In this document: positions 26,977 through 34,865 of the stretch, piece by piece
Numbering within the stretch: the first letter of the stretch is position 1
Layout of the letters: the number at the start of each line of letters is the position of its first letter
Origin: Cyanobium sp. WAJ14-Wanaka
GTDB taxonomy: Bacteria > Cyanobacteriota > Cyanobacteriia > PCC-6307 > Cyanobiaceae
Direction of reading: 5' to 3'
DNA: 64,000 nt
Assembly: GCF_024345375.1 (NCBI RefSeq)
Contig: NZ_JAGQAZ010000002.1
Coordinates: 1 to 64,000 of the forward strand
The notes under the pieces: generated by a model
What the model was told of the DNA's origin: nothing
The model's input: only the letters and a program-made list of their open reading frames with translations
Database searches by the model: none
Made by a program: the position numbers and the translations under genes

Positions 26977-27372
26977 ATGACCACCGGTACCGCCACCATT
27001 CCAGCCCCCCACACCGCCAAAGACGGTAAGGGAATCCTGGTTACGGAGCCAGCGATGAAACAGCTGGGCAACTTGATGCAGCAGCAGGGTACAAACCAGG
27101 TTTTGCGGGTGGGTGTGCGCTCCGGCGGCTGCAGCGGCATGAGCTACACCATGGATTTTGTGAATCACTCCGAAATCCAGGCCGACGACGAGCAGTACAC
27201 CTACGAACCGGCCAATGCCCCCAGCTTTTTGGTGATCTGCGATCCCAAGAGCCTGCTCTACATCTATGGCATGCAGCTGGATTTCTCCACGGCCCTGATT
27301 GGGGGTGGCTTCAACTTCACCAACCCCAACGCCACCCAAACCTGCGGCTGCGGCAGTTCCTTTGCGGTGTGA
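26977..27372 (+). CDS. IscA/SufA-type iron-sulfur assembly protein
   Basis: A-type Fe-S carrier or scaffold of about 131 aa. The three conserved cysteines are present: RSGGCSGMSY and the C-terminal TCGCGSS pair. The N-terminal 20 residues are variable. The chosen ATG is at 26977; an in-frame TTG at 26956 adds seven residues. Followed 57 bp later by a TPR gene. Confidence 0.92.
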   Translation: MTTGTATIPAPHTAKDGKGILVTEPAMKQLGNLMQQQGTNQVLRVGVRSGGCSGMSYTMDFVNHSEIQADDEQYTYEPANAPSFLVICDPKSLLYIYGMQLDFSTALIGGGFNFTNPNATQTCGCGSSFAV

Positions 27373-27429
27373 GGCCCCAAGCAGCGGCCGGCATGGGAAT
27401 CTGAAGCAGATACGCGCACGGCGCTTGCC

Positions 27430-27876
27430 ATGACGGCATCCCCAGGCTCCGAAGCCCAAACCAGCCAAGAGAGCTCCCTGTTTGAGGCGGCCATCGGCCG
27501 CTACCAGCAGGGTGCCCCGGCGGCTGAAGTAATCGACGACTTCATCGCCATCACCCGCCAACAGCCCAACCAATCCGCCGGTTGGACCTGCCTGGCCTGG
27601 TTGCTACTGCTGGAAAACCAACCAATTGATGCCCTCAAGGCCGCCAAGGCGGCGGTGCGCCTAAACCCCCAGGACCCCCAGGCCCGGATCAACCTCAGCC
27701 TGGCCATGCTCGAAACCGGCGCCAAGGGCGTGCGCGAGCACATTGAGATGGTGCAAAGGGTGCTGGTGATGGCCCCCGAGATGGCAGAAGAACTGCAGGA
27801 ATCGATGGCCGATGGCCTGCGGCGCAAGCCGGGCTGGCAGGCCATGGACAAGGTGAGGGACTGGCTGGCCCTTTGA
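27430..27876 (+). CDS. TPR repeat protein
   Basis: A 148-aa soluble protein with about two or three tetratricopeptide repeats (for example AGWTCLAWLLLLENQPIDAL and the following A-A-V-R-L-N-P turn). An adaptor or assembly role is inferred from the repeats; specific partner unknown. ATG 27430. Its TGA overlaps the TTG start of the LpxB-related gene. Confidence 0.78.
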   Translation: MTASPGSEAQTSQESSLFEAAIGRYQQGAPAAEVIDDFIAITRQQPNQSAGWTCLAWLLLLENQPIDALKAAKAAVRLNPQDPQARINLSLAMLETGAKGVREHIEMVQRVLVMAPEMAEELQESMADGLRRKPGWQAMDKVRDWLAL

Positions 27877-29120
27877 GAGCTTCCCTTGAGGTAACCCCCA
27901 AGCCCCTGCTGCTGCTCAGCAATGGCCATGGGGAGGATCTCAGCGGCTCCCTAATCGGCCAGGCCCTAGGGGCCCAGGGCCAGAGGGTGATGGCCCTACC
28001 CCTGGTGGGCCATGGCCGGGCCTATCTGCAGGCGGGCATTGAAGTGCTGGGCCGCACCCGCGAATGCAGCACCGGGGGCTTGGGTTACACCAGCTTTGGG
28101 GCCCAGCTGCGGGAGATCCGGGAGGGTCAGTGGGCCTACCTGCTGGGGCGCCTGCTTTGGCTGAGGCGCCACAGGAGCCAGTTTGGGCTGGTGATCGCCG
28201 TGGGGGATCTGCTGCCGGTGCTGGGGCTCTGGCTGAGTGGCCTGCCGGGAGCGGTGTATCTGGTGGCCTACTCCAGCCACTACGAGGGTCGCCTGCGGCT
28301 GCCCTGGCCCTGCGGCTGGCTGCTGCGCTCCAAAAGGATCCTGGAGATCTGGAGCCGGGATCAGCTCACGGCCCTCGACCTCAGCAGCCAACTGGGCCGC
28401 TGCGTGCGCTTCCTCGGCAATCCATTCATGGATGGGCTGCCAACGCTCGCAAGTGACCCCAGCCCTGAACCCAGGCCCCCTGCCCGCCAAACCCTGGCCC
28501 TACTGCCGGGCAGCCGCATGCCAGAGGCCCTGCAAAATCTGCTGCTGATGCTGCGGGTGCTGGAGCGCCTCCCTTCAGAACTGCAGCAGCCTGGACGGCT
28601 GCGGCTGCGGGTGGCGCTGGTGTCGGCCATGGATCAGCAGCAGCTGGCGGCGCGGGCCGGCCGCCTGGGCTGGCAGCTGGAGCAGCCCGCAGGAGAGGGC
28701 ACCCCCTTACTGCGGCGCGGCAGCCTGCGGCTGGAGCTGGGTTGGGGGAGCTTTGGGACCATCCTGCAGGATTCAGACCTGGTGCTCGCCAGTGCGGGCA
28801 CGGCCAGCGAACAGGCGGTGGGCTTGGCAAAGCCCGTGCTGCAACTCTGCGGCCCGGGCCCCCAGTTCACGGCCAGCTTCGCGGAAGCCCAGCGCAGGCT
28901 CCTGGGCCCGGGCGTTTGCTGTGCGATCGGCCCCAGCGGCGACCCTGGCACCCTCGAGGCCACAGCAGAGCTGGCCAGCCAACTGCTGGCTCGCCAATGG
29001 GCCGATGGGGGCGACTGGCGCCAGGGCCTGGAGCGCATCGGCGCCGAGCGGATTGGCCCGATCGGTGGCAGTGAGGCCATGGCGGCGGCGATCATGGCGT
29101 TAGTTCCAATCACCAGGTAG
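27873..29120 (+). CDS. lipid-A-disaccharide synthase-related protein (TIGR03492 type)
   Basis: A 415-aa protein of a cyanobacterial family related to LpxB/GT-B glycosyltransferases. Motifs: LLLLSNGHGEDLSGSLIGQAL at the N-terminus, VIAVGDLLPVLGLWLSGLP, FLGNPFMDGL, ALLPGSRMPEALQNLL and the C-terminal donor-site-like LVLASAGTASEQAVGLAKPVLQ. Substrate not established; it is not the canonical lipid A enzyme. The TTG at 27873 overlaps the TPR stop (TTGA), and no ATG or GTG exists before the conserved first strand. Confidence 0.85.
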   Translation: MRASLEVTPKPLLLLSNGHGEDLSGSLIGQALGAQGQRVMALPLVGHGRAYLQAGIEVLGRTRECSTGGLGYTSFGAQLREIREGQWAYLLGRLLWLRRHRSQFGLVIAVGDLLPVLGLWLSGLPGAVYLVAYSSHYEGRLRLPWPCGWLLRSKRILEIWSRDQLTALDLSSQLGRCVRFLGNPFMDGLPTLASDPSPEPRPPARQTLALLPGSRMPEALQNLLLMLRVLERLPSELQQPGRLRLRVALVSAMDQQQLAARAGRLGWQLEQPAGEGTPLLRRGSLRLELGWGSFGTILQDSDLVLASAGTASEQAVGLAKPVLQLCGPGPQFTASFAEAQRRLLGPGVCCAIGPSGDPGTLEATAELASQLLARQWADGGDWRQGLERIGAERIGPIGGSEAMAAAIMALVPITR

Positions 29121-29369
29121 ATGGAAACCAGGTTGCAGCGGGTCAAAAACGCCTTCGACAGCCTGCTGGTGGTGGATGTGTTTGTGGTGATCGCCGGTGC
29201 GATCTGGTTTGCGGTGGCGGTGACCCTGCACAGCCAAAAGATTGAGGCCCCACTTGAGCTCTTTCAAAAACTGTGGGAGCCCCTATTCACCCCGGCGATT
29301 GGCCTATTAATGGCCGCCGCCATCCTCAGCGGGGTGCTGGGCTGGTGGCAGCGGCGAGGGCAGCGCTGA
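29121..29369 (+). CDS. small two-helix membrane protein, unknown
   Basis: An 82-aa protein with two hydrophobic segments (about residues 15-35 and 55-73) separated by a charged loop, ending WWQRRGQR. I do not recognise a family. The ATG follows the LpxB-related stop immediately (no gap), so it is probably translated from the same mRNA. The 3' end overlaps the convergent epimerase gene by 44 bp. Confidence 0.65.
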   Translation: METRLQRVKNAFDSLLVVDVFVVIAGAIWFAVAVTLHSQKIEAPLELFQKLWEPLFTPAIGLLMAAAILSGVLGWWQRRGQR

Positions 29370-30261
29370 GCTCGGCGTAATCGAATTTGAAGCCTTGGGC
29401 CTGCAAGCGCTCGGGCACCACCTGCTGGCCCTCCAGCACCACCTGGGCCCCATCCCCCAGCAACAGCTGCAGCAGCGGGCCGGGCACCGGCAGCAGGCTT
29501 GGGCGCCCCAGAGCCCGGCCAAGGGCGGCGGCAAAGGCGGCCATGGTGGTGGGTTCGGGGCCCACGGCGTTGTAAGTGCCGCTGTAGGCGGAATCCTCCA
29601 GGGCGGCGGCAATCAGGCGGCAGAGATCGTGGCGGTGGATCCAGCTCATCCACTGACGGCCCGAACCCACGGGCCCGCCAAAACCCATCCGAAAAACGGG
29701 CAACATCTTGCCCAGGGCGCCTCCATCGGGGCCGAGCACGATGCCAATCCGCAGGGTCACCAGGCGGCAGGCCGGCGGCAACTTGGCTGCTGCTGCCTCC
29801 CATTGCTTGCAAATCTCAGCGAGATAATCGGAGCCGGCGGGGCTTGCCTCCGTGAAACGGGCCGTCTGGCTGCTGCCGTAGAAACCTACCGCCGAGCCAT
29901 TGACCAGCACCGCCGGGGGCTTGGCCATGGCCGCCATTGCGGCCGCCAGGTTGGCGGTGCTGCGCAGGCGGCTCTGGAGCAGCAGCTCGCGGTGCTCTGG
30001 GGTCCAGCGCTTATCGGCAATGGGCTCACCGGCCAGGTTGACCACCCCATCGGCCTGGGCAAGGGCCAGATCGAGGCCGTCGTGCTGCCAGGCTTGGGGA
30101 TCGGCTGGATCAAGCTGCAGGCAGGAAAGGCGGCCACTGGCCAGGGCCGGGAAGGGATTGGCCCGGCGGCTCACCAGGGTGATGCTGTGGCCTAGCTCCA
30201 GCAGGAAGGGCACCAACTCGCGGCCCACAAAGCCAGAACAACCCAGCAGCAGCAAGCGCAC
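29326..30261 (-). CDS. TIGR01777-type SDR family epimerase/oxidoreductase
   Basis: A 311-aa extended short-chain dehydrogenase with N-terminal LLLGCSGFVGRELVPFLLELGH (nucleotide-binding) and the family segments GVVNLAGEPIADKRWT, VNGSAVGFYG and VTLRIGIVLGPDGGALGKMLP. It is related to E. coli YfcH and chloroplast SulA-like (GC1) proteins; no substrate is known. GTG start. Convergent overlap with the small membrane protein gene. Confidence 0.87.
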   Translation of the reverse strand: MRLLLLGCSGFVGRELVPFLLELGHSITLVSRRANPFPALASGRLSCLQLDPADPQAWQHDGLDLALAQADGVVNLAGEPIADKRWTPEHRELLLQSRLRSTANLAAAMAAMAKPPAVLVNGSAVGFYGSSQTARFTEASPAGSDYLAEICKQWEAAAAKLPPACRLVTLRIGIVLGPDGGALGKMLPVFRMGFGGPVGSGRQWMSWIHRHDLCRLIAAALEDSAYSGTYNAVGPEPTTMAAFAAALGRALGRPSLLPVPGPLLQLLLGDGAQVVLEGQQVVPERLQAQGFKFDYAELSAALAAATSPAPR

Positions 30262-30339
30262 GCAGTGAACCCAGATAACGGTGCCGGGAGACTAGCGGCC
30301 CTAGCCTGCAGCCACTGCCTTCAACTTTGCCTGCCCGCC

Positions 30340-30591
30340 ATGGCCGAAACACCAGCACCCGCGCCCGCAGCCTCCGCTCCCGCCGCCCTCAAGAAGGGCA
30401 GCCTGGTGCGGGTTAGCAAAAAGGCCTACCAGGGCAGCCTGGAGGCGGGAGTCAGTGATCCCACCCCACCCGATTACATCTTTGAGGGCCCCGGCGAAAT
30501 TTTGGCCTTGAAAGGTGAATACGCCCAATTGCATTGGCGGATGCCCGTGCCCGACGTGTGGCTGAGGCTAGATCAACTAGAAGCCTGTTGA
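30340..30591 (+). CDS. ndhO: NAD(P)H-quinone oxidoreductase subunit O (NdhO)
   Basis: Peripheral hydrophilic-arm subunit of cyanobacterial NDH-1, cytoplasmic side of the thylakoid. The 83-aa protein has an Ala/Pro-rich tail then LKKGSLVRVSKKAYQGSLEA, the YIFEGPGEILALKGEYAQLHWRMP segment and WLRLDQLE, all NdhO-specific. ATG at 30340 is chosen because the family starts MAET. Convergent with the J-domain gene (12 bp). Confidence 0.93.
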   Translation: MAETPAPAPAASAPAALKKGSLVRVSKKAYQGSLEAGVSDPTPPDYIFEGPGEILALKGEYAQLHWRMPVPDVWLRLDQLEAC

Positions 30592-30603
30592 CCATCCGCC
30601 GGC

Positions 30604-31266
30604 TTATTTAGCCTTAGATACACCAAAGCGACTGCGCTCCTGCTGCAGTGAAGCGCGAAAGCGCTTGGCTTCTCGGATCATCTCGCGGCCATCGTGCAAG
30701 TAGGAATCCACGTAGCCCATGGTGTAACGCTCTAGCTCCATCAAGGCATCCTTGAGCTGGGCGAAACAGTGATATAGCTGCAACGAAAAATCCTTAGCCG
30801 CCAGGGGTGCGGCAGATGCCGCATAGAGGGCCTCAACCCTATTAATTTTCTGCTGCGATTGCTCGAGATAGGAGCAAAAAGCCTCCATCAATTGGTCGTC
30901 GTAGGGATCGGCAGCCAGCTCCTTGAGCTGGGCCGGGAATGGATTGATCACCTGGGCCAGCAGCCGATCAATGGGCCCATACACCTGGTTAAACCAATGG
31001 GCCAGGGCCTGCTGCTCGGCCGTTACGGAAGGGGGGCTGCTGACCCGTTGCGATGGGGCGGCGGCAGCTGGGCTGCGGTCGTAGGCAGTGCGCCGTGCCC
31101 GGTCGCGGAGTATTTCCCAGGCGGCATTTAGGGCAATGATCGTGGTGGCATCACCGCCGGCATCGGGGTGGTGCTGCTTAACCAGGGCCCTGTAGGCAGC
31201 CTTTATTTCAGCGGCGCTGGCGCCCGGTGATACGGCCAATACGGCGTAGGGATCGGCAGCAGCCAG
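30604..31266 (-). CDS. J-domain (DnaJ-like) protein, likely CTG start
   Basis: A 220-aa protein with an N-terminal J domain (DPYAVLAVSPGASAAEIKAAYR, then HHPDAGG with the HPD motif at about residues 32-34) and a C-terminal helical region without Gly/Phe or Zn-finger domains. It would recruit DnaK to a specific client. No ATG, GTG or TTG gives the complete J domain: TTG 31239 cuts off DPYAV. CTG at 31266 gives the full domain and has a perfect GGAGG 7 nt upstream, so CTG is proposed as the start. Confidence 0.8.
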   Translation of the reverse strand: MAAADPYAVLAVSPGASAAEIKAAYRALVKQHHPDAGGDATTIIALNAAWEILRDRARRTAYDRSPAAAAPSQRVSSPPSVTAEQQALAHWFNQVYGPIDRLLAQVINPFPAQLKELAADPYDDQLMEAFCSYLEQSQQKINRVEALYAASAAPLAAKDFSLQLYHCFAQLKDALMELERYTMGYVDSYLHDGREMIREAKRFRASLQQERSRFGVSKAK

Positions 31267-31351
31267 GGCAGTGCCTCCGCAATCAAATAAAGATATGAGA
31301 GGAAGTTTAGGAATCGGCCCAGCTCAGTAGCGGCTGGGATTGGAAGCCAAT

Positions 31352-31378
31352 AAAAAACCCCGGCTTGCGCCGGGGTTT
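31352..31378 (-). terminator. Rho-independent terminator of the porin gene
   Basis: CCCCGGC and GCCGGGG pair around TTGC; on the minus strand the stem is followed by a run of T. It lies about 115 nt after the porin stop. The flanking AAA/TTT make it partly bidirectional, but no plus-strand gene ends here. Confidence 0.85.
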
Positions 31379-31492
31379 GGGATGAGTAAGCGCCGAGGGC
31401 GCGGTGTGAAAAGTGGAGGACTTTGAAAATAGGGGGCCTGAAAATGTGTGAGGGTTCAGGCCCAGTTTTGATCGGGCTAAATAAGCCTTAGA

Positions 31493-32977
31493 TCAGAACT
31501 TGAAGGTGGTCTTGACTAGGCCGCCAACGCTGTCCTTGCTGCCGCCGTAGCCATTGATCCAAACGAATGCAGGAGTAACCGAGATGTTGTCGGTGACTTG
31601 CATCTTGTAGAACACCTCGAAGGAATCGGTGGCTTGATCAGTACCACCAATTTGGGTGTCGCCGTAGGCCATACCAAAGGCATTACCTTTCACGAATGCA
31701 TCACTCCACTGGAGGGCGACCTGCCAGGTGGAAGAATCACCATTGTCGCCGTTGGCATAGGTGGAACCCACGCCAGCGCTGATCGAGGGGATGATACCCG
31801 TGGTCTTGGGCTGCCAGTAGGCGCTGAAACCGAGGTTGTTAGCGCCCTTAGAGTTGTAAGAAGCGTTGGGGTCTAGCAATGCGTAGCTAGAAGCTGCATT
31901 TGAGTAGGTGTAGGCAAAGGCCATACCCCAGTTAGAAGCCGCATAGCCAGCCTGGAAAGTGGTAGTGGAGGCTGAACCAATACCAGAGCCATCGGCATCA
32001 AGTACGTTGCTGGACTGGACAGAGTTGCCAGAAGTCAGCTGGTTAGAAACGTAGTTACCGCTGAGGCTGAAGCCATCCTTCTTATAGGAAAGGCCAGCAC
32101 CGGCGCCCAGGTTGAGGCTATAGGCACCAGGTGCGCCTGCGTAGGTCATCCGATCAAGGATGGTGTCTGCGCCGTAGGCAGAGGGCCACATGGCAAGCAT
32201 GTCGTCCTGGCGAACCTTGGCACCCACGGTGGCGGTCCAGTTGGAGCCCACGGGGAACTGGTAGAACAGGCGGTTGATGCCGACAGCATCAGCAGAAGTG
32301 TTGCTGGGGGTTGAGGCTGTTTCCAAGGCAGCACTGCCGTTTTGGCCGAAGGCGCTGTTCTGATAGTTGTTGCTGCGCAGGGTGGTGCGGAGCAGATCTT
32401 TGCCGGTGAAGCTGGTGTCCAGATTCAACTTCACGTCGTAGTTGAACGTGATGTTGTTGGTGGAAGACCCAGTCGGATAATCGACACCGTAAGCAGTGCC
32501 GTTGTCCACACCGCCGATCACGAAGGTGGCGACGCCCTTCAGCTTGGTGGTGGTGGAGAACTGGTTAGCTTCCAGGGTGCCAACGCGGGCATCCAGGCCG
32601 TCAACACGGCCCTTGAGGATGGCGAGCTCCTTTTGGAACTCGGTCATCAGCTTCTTCAGCTCGTCGGTCGTCTCGGTGACCCGATCGAGGCAGGCGTTGA
32701 GCAGGGCGGCTGCTTCAAAGCGGGTCATGGCCTGGCCACCTTTGTAGGTGCCGTTGGGGTAACCAGCGACGCAGCCATAGCGCTCGATCAGGTTGGAAAG
32801 TGCTTGGTAAGCCCAGTCGGTGGGCTTGACGTCAGAGAACTGACTGATGCTGGTGACTTGCTCGTCGGCGGCGTACTTGCTGACGCCAGCCACGTTCAGG
32901 TCGGCTGCATTGGCGGCCATGGGAGCCAGAAGGCCCAGGGCAGCAGGGGCAACCAGGAGTTGCTTAAAGAGTTTCAT
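31493..32977 (-). CDS. SLH-domain iron-uptake-type porin (Som/OprB family)
   Basis: Major outer membrane porin of cyanobacteria, 494 aa. Signal peptide residues 1 to about 24 (LGLLAPMAANA), an SLH domain at about residues 45-100 (FSDVKPTDWAYQALSNLIERYG, then RFEAAALLNACLDRV), a coiled coil (about 105-145) and a C-terminal beta barrel ending in aromatic F (TTFKF). Diffusion of small solutes, perhaps inorganic ions; the SLH domain binds the peptidoglycan. ATG 32977 with GAGGA about 6 nt upstream, the same bases that match Yfr1 (see separate entry). Confidence 0.92.
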   Translation of the reverse strand: MKLFKQLLVAPAALGLLAPMAANAADLNVAGVSKYAADEQVTSISQFSDVKPTDWAYQALSNLIERYGCVAGYPNGTYKGGQAMTRFEAAALLNACLDRVTETTDELKKLMTEFQKELAILKGRVDGLDARVGTLEANQFSTTTKLKGVATFVIGGVDNGTAYGVDYPTGSSTNNITFNYDVKLNLDTSFTGKDLLRTTLRSNNYQNSAFGQNGSAALETASTPSNTSADAVGINRLFYQFPVGSNWTATVGAKVRQDDMLAMWPSAYGADTILDRMTYAGAPGAYSLNLGAGAGLSYKKDGFSLSGNYVSNQLTSGNSVQSSNVLDADGSGIGSASTTTFQAGYAASNWGMAFAYTYSNAASSYALLDPNASYNSKGANNLGFSAYWQPKTTGIIPSISAGVGSTYANGDNGDSSTWQVALQWSDAFVKGNAFGMAYGDTQIGGTDQATDSFEVFYKMQVTDNISVTPAFVWINGYGGSKDSVGGLVKTTFKF

Positions 32978-32982
32978 GGTGT

Positions 32983-32991
32983 TCCTCACAC
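32983..32991 (-). promoter_or_regulatory. predicted Yfr1 sRNA target site at the porin SD
   Basis: The mRNA reads GUGUGAGGA across its Shine-Dalgarno, the exact complement of the UCCUCACAC core of the cyanobacterial small RNA Yfr1. In Prochlorococcus MED4, Yfr1 is known to bind porin mRNAs over just such sequences and to repress them. The match is seen directly; regulation is inference. Confidence 0.6.
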
Positions 32992-33109
32992 GAGTAGGGC
33001 GCAATGCGCCAAACAGATAATGAGGCATTAATAAGCAATACCCAGGCCAGTTGTGCCAGAGCACACATCGACCCAATTGCCAAAACACTTTGGCCAAAAA
33101 CCAAATCCC

Positions 33110-33159
33110 AAAAACGATGCCCCCGAAACCCAGGCCCTAGGGGCTTGGACTTCGGGGGC
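33110..33159 (-). terminator. second terminator, downstream of the tiny reading frame
   Basis: On the minus strand GCCCCCGAA pairs with TTCGGGGGC across a 22-nt loop that contains a further small stem, and CGTTTTT follows within a few bases. It lies 33 nt after the 17-codon frame and about 130 nt upstream of the porin start, so it ends a transcript from the psbD-porin interval. Confidence 0.7.
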
Positions 33160-33191
33160 TCTCGCCGGGCTGCAATCAGCCGCGAAACCAG

Positions 33192-33245
33192 CTAGATGGC
33201 GTTCTCCGCGATCAGCAGACCCTGATTAGTAGTACTGGAACTCAC
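33192..33245 (-). CDS. possible 17-aa small protein or leader peptide
   Basis: GTG start at 33245, preceded by AAAGGAGGAGG about 6 nt upstream (one of the strongest SDs in the window), encoding VSSSTTNQGLLIAENAI and a TAG stop. A GTG two codons upstream could also start. No similarity that I recognise. It lies between psbD's terminator and a second terminator, so it may have its own transcript of about 150-250 nt. A small protein, a regulatory leader or the translated part of a dual-function sRNA are all possible. Confidence 0.45.
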   Translation of the reverse strand: MSSSTTNQGLLIAENAI

Positions 33246-33377
33246 GGGCACCTCCTCCTTTGGGGGATAGGGCCAGCCGGCGGCGGATTCGGCAGCAGGG
33301 CTGGTTCAAACCCTTGGGCTTGAGCCATAGGCCCCTTGCCCCGTCACTGCTGACAGAACCCACAAACAATAGCCAAT

Positions 33378-33402
33378 AAAAAAGGCGCCCCGAGGGGCGC
33401 CC
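33378..33402 (-). terminator. Rho-independent terminator of psbD
   Basis: A perfect 8-bp stem (GGCGCCCC with GGGGCGCC, 2-nt loop) followed on the minus strand by TTTTTT. It lies 35 nt after the psbD stop, showing psbD ends transcription without a following psbC. Confidence 0.9.
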
Positions 33403-33436
33403 AGATCAATGAGTTGAATGATCAAAGATCTTTCGA

Positions 33437-34495
33437 TCAAAGGGCGTTTCCACGGGGCAGAACCTCTTCAGGGAAGACGAAGTTTTCATGCGGCTGGTCA
33501 GCCGGTGCCATCCAGGCACGCAGACCTTCATTCAGCAAGATGTTCTTGGTGTAGAAGGTTTCAAACTCAGGGTCCTCAGCGGCGCGGATTTCCTGCGACA
33601 CGAAGTCGTAGGCACGCAGGTTGAGGGCCAGGCCAATGATGCCGATGCTGCTGGTCCAAAGACCCATCACAGGCACAAACAGCATGAAGAAGTGCAGCCA
33701 GCGCTTGTTGGAGAAGGCGATACCAAAGATCTGGCTCCAGAAACGGTTGGCGGTGACCATCGAATAGGTCTCCTCTTCTTGGGTCGGCTCAAACGCCTTA
33801 AAGGTGTTGGCCTGGTCGCTGTCCTCAAACAGGGTGTTCTCCACCGTTGCGCCGTGGATGGCGCACAGCAGGGCACCACCGAGGATGCCGGCCACTCCCA
33901 TCATGTGGAAGGGGTTCAGCGTCCAGTTGTGGAAGCCCTGCAGGAAGAGCAGGAAGCGGAAGATTGCTGCCACACCAAAAGATGGGGCAAAGAACCAGCT
34001 GCTTTGACCCAGGGGGTACATCAGGAAAACACTGACGAACACCGCAATCGGGCCAGAGAAGGCGATGGCGTTGTAGGGGCGAATGCCGACTAGGCGAGCA
34101 ATCTCGAACTGACGCAGCATGAAGCCGATCAGGGAGAAGGCACCGTGCAGGGCCACGAAGGGCCAGAGGCCACCCAGTTGGCACCAGCGCACGAAGTCGC
34201 CTTGGGCCTCAGGACCCCAGAGGAGAAGAAGGCTGTGACCCATGGCATCAGCCGGGGTGCTCACCGCAGCGGTGAGGAAGTTGCAACCCTCCAGGTAGCT
34301 GGAGGCAATGCCGTGGGTGTACCAGGAGGTAACAAAGGTGGTGCCGGTTAGCCATCCACCCAATGCCAAGTAGGCAGTTGGGAAAAGAAGCAGGCCAGAC
34401 CAGCCCACAAATACGAAGCGGTCGCGCTTAAGCCAGTCATCAAGGATGTCGAACCATCCCCGTGCTGCTGGCTGGCGCCCAAGGGCAATTGTCAT
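33437..34495 (-). CDS. psbD: photosystem II D2 protein, copy without psbC
   Basis: PSII reaction-centre core protein D2, 352 aa, five transmembrane helices, full length. It begins MTIALGRQ and ends [15 protein letters not shown], which is D2 and not D1, and has the expected helices with His ligands (for example in [15 protein letters not shown]). In most cyanobacteria one psbD overlaps psbC; here a terminator follows directly and no psbC is present, so this is probably the second, separately regulated copy. The leader holds a GTTACAT half-site (34517-34523, plus strand) resembling half of an RpaB HLR1 box, only a weak indication. Confidence 0.97.
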   Translation of the reverse strand: MTIALGRQPAARGWFDILDDWLKRDRFVFVGWSGLLLFPTAYLALGGWLTGTTFVTSWYTHGIASSYLEGCNFLTAAVSTPADAMGHSLLLLWGPEAQGDFVRWCQLGGLWPFVALHGAFSLIGFMLRQFEIARLVGIRPYNAIAFSGPIAVFVSVFLMYPLGQSSWFFAPSFGVAAIFRFLLFLQGFHNWTLNPFHMMGVAGILGGALLCAIHGATVENTLFEDSDQANTFKAFEPTQEEETYSMVTANRFWSQIFGIAFSNKRWLHFFMLFVPVMGLWTSSIGIIGLALNLRAYDFVSQEIRAAEDPEFETFYTKNILLNEGLRAWMAPADQPHENFVFPEEVLPRGNAL

Positions 34496-34601
34496 GAGAG
34501 AGCAGCTTCATGAAGCGTTACATGGGGATCGTAAGGGGCATTGCCGCCAGCCGTGGCTCCTAGGCGCCAAAGTGGCCTCAGCAAGCCCTTTCCCAGTTGT
34601 C

Positions 34602-34865
34602 ATGTTTGTCGTAGAGCTCTCGCTAAAGCTCAGCCCCATGCCCGTTGCCGTGCAGCGCAAGGAGCTCAGCGATGCCCAAGCCCTCTATGCCACGGTCAAA
34701 CAGGCCCTAGAGAGCGCCAGCCCGATGCTGCTGGAGCTCTCCTGCGAGAAGGAAGAAAGCAAGCAAATCTGCCTGCTCACTAGCGAAGTGGTGGCGGTGC
34801 AGATCTACGAAAAATCGGCGATGGCCTCCGGCAGCAAGCGCCCGGGTTTCAGCCTCTACAACTAG
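34602..34865 (+). CDS. UPF0367 family protein
   Basis: An 87-aa soluble protein matching UPF0367: begins [20 protein letters not shown] and contains [30 protein letters not shown] and final [10 protein letters not shown]. Found in most cyanobacteria; function unknown. ATG 34602, divergent from psbD (106 bp). Its TAG is followed at once by the GTG of the ABC ATPase gene, so the two are co-translated. Confidence 0.83.
   Translation: MFVVELSLKLSPMPVAVQRKELSDAQALYATVKQALESASPMLLELSCEKEESKQICLLTSEVVAVQIYEKSAMASGSKRPGFSLYN

Noticed and set aside
33290-33320. tRNA-like T-loop sequence GGTTCAAACC
   Set aside because: Flanks do not pair into T-arm or acceptor stems; no anticodon arm found.
34517-34523. 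RpaB HLR1 box upstream of psbD
   Set aside because: Only one half-site (GTTACAT) is present; the second repeat at the right spacing is missing.
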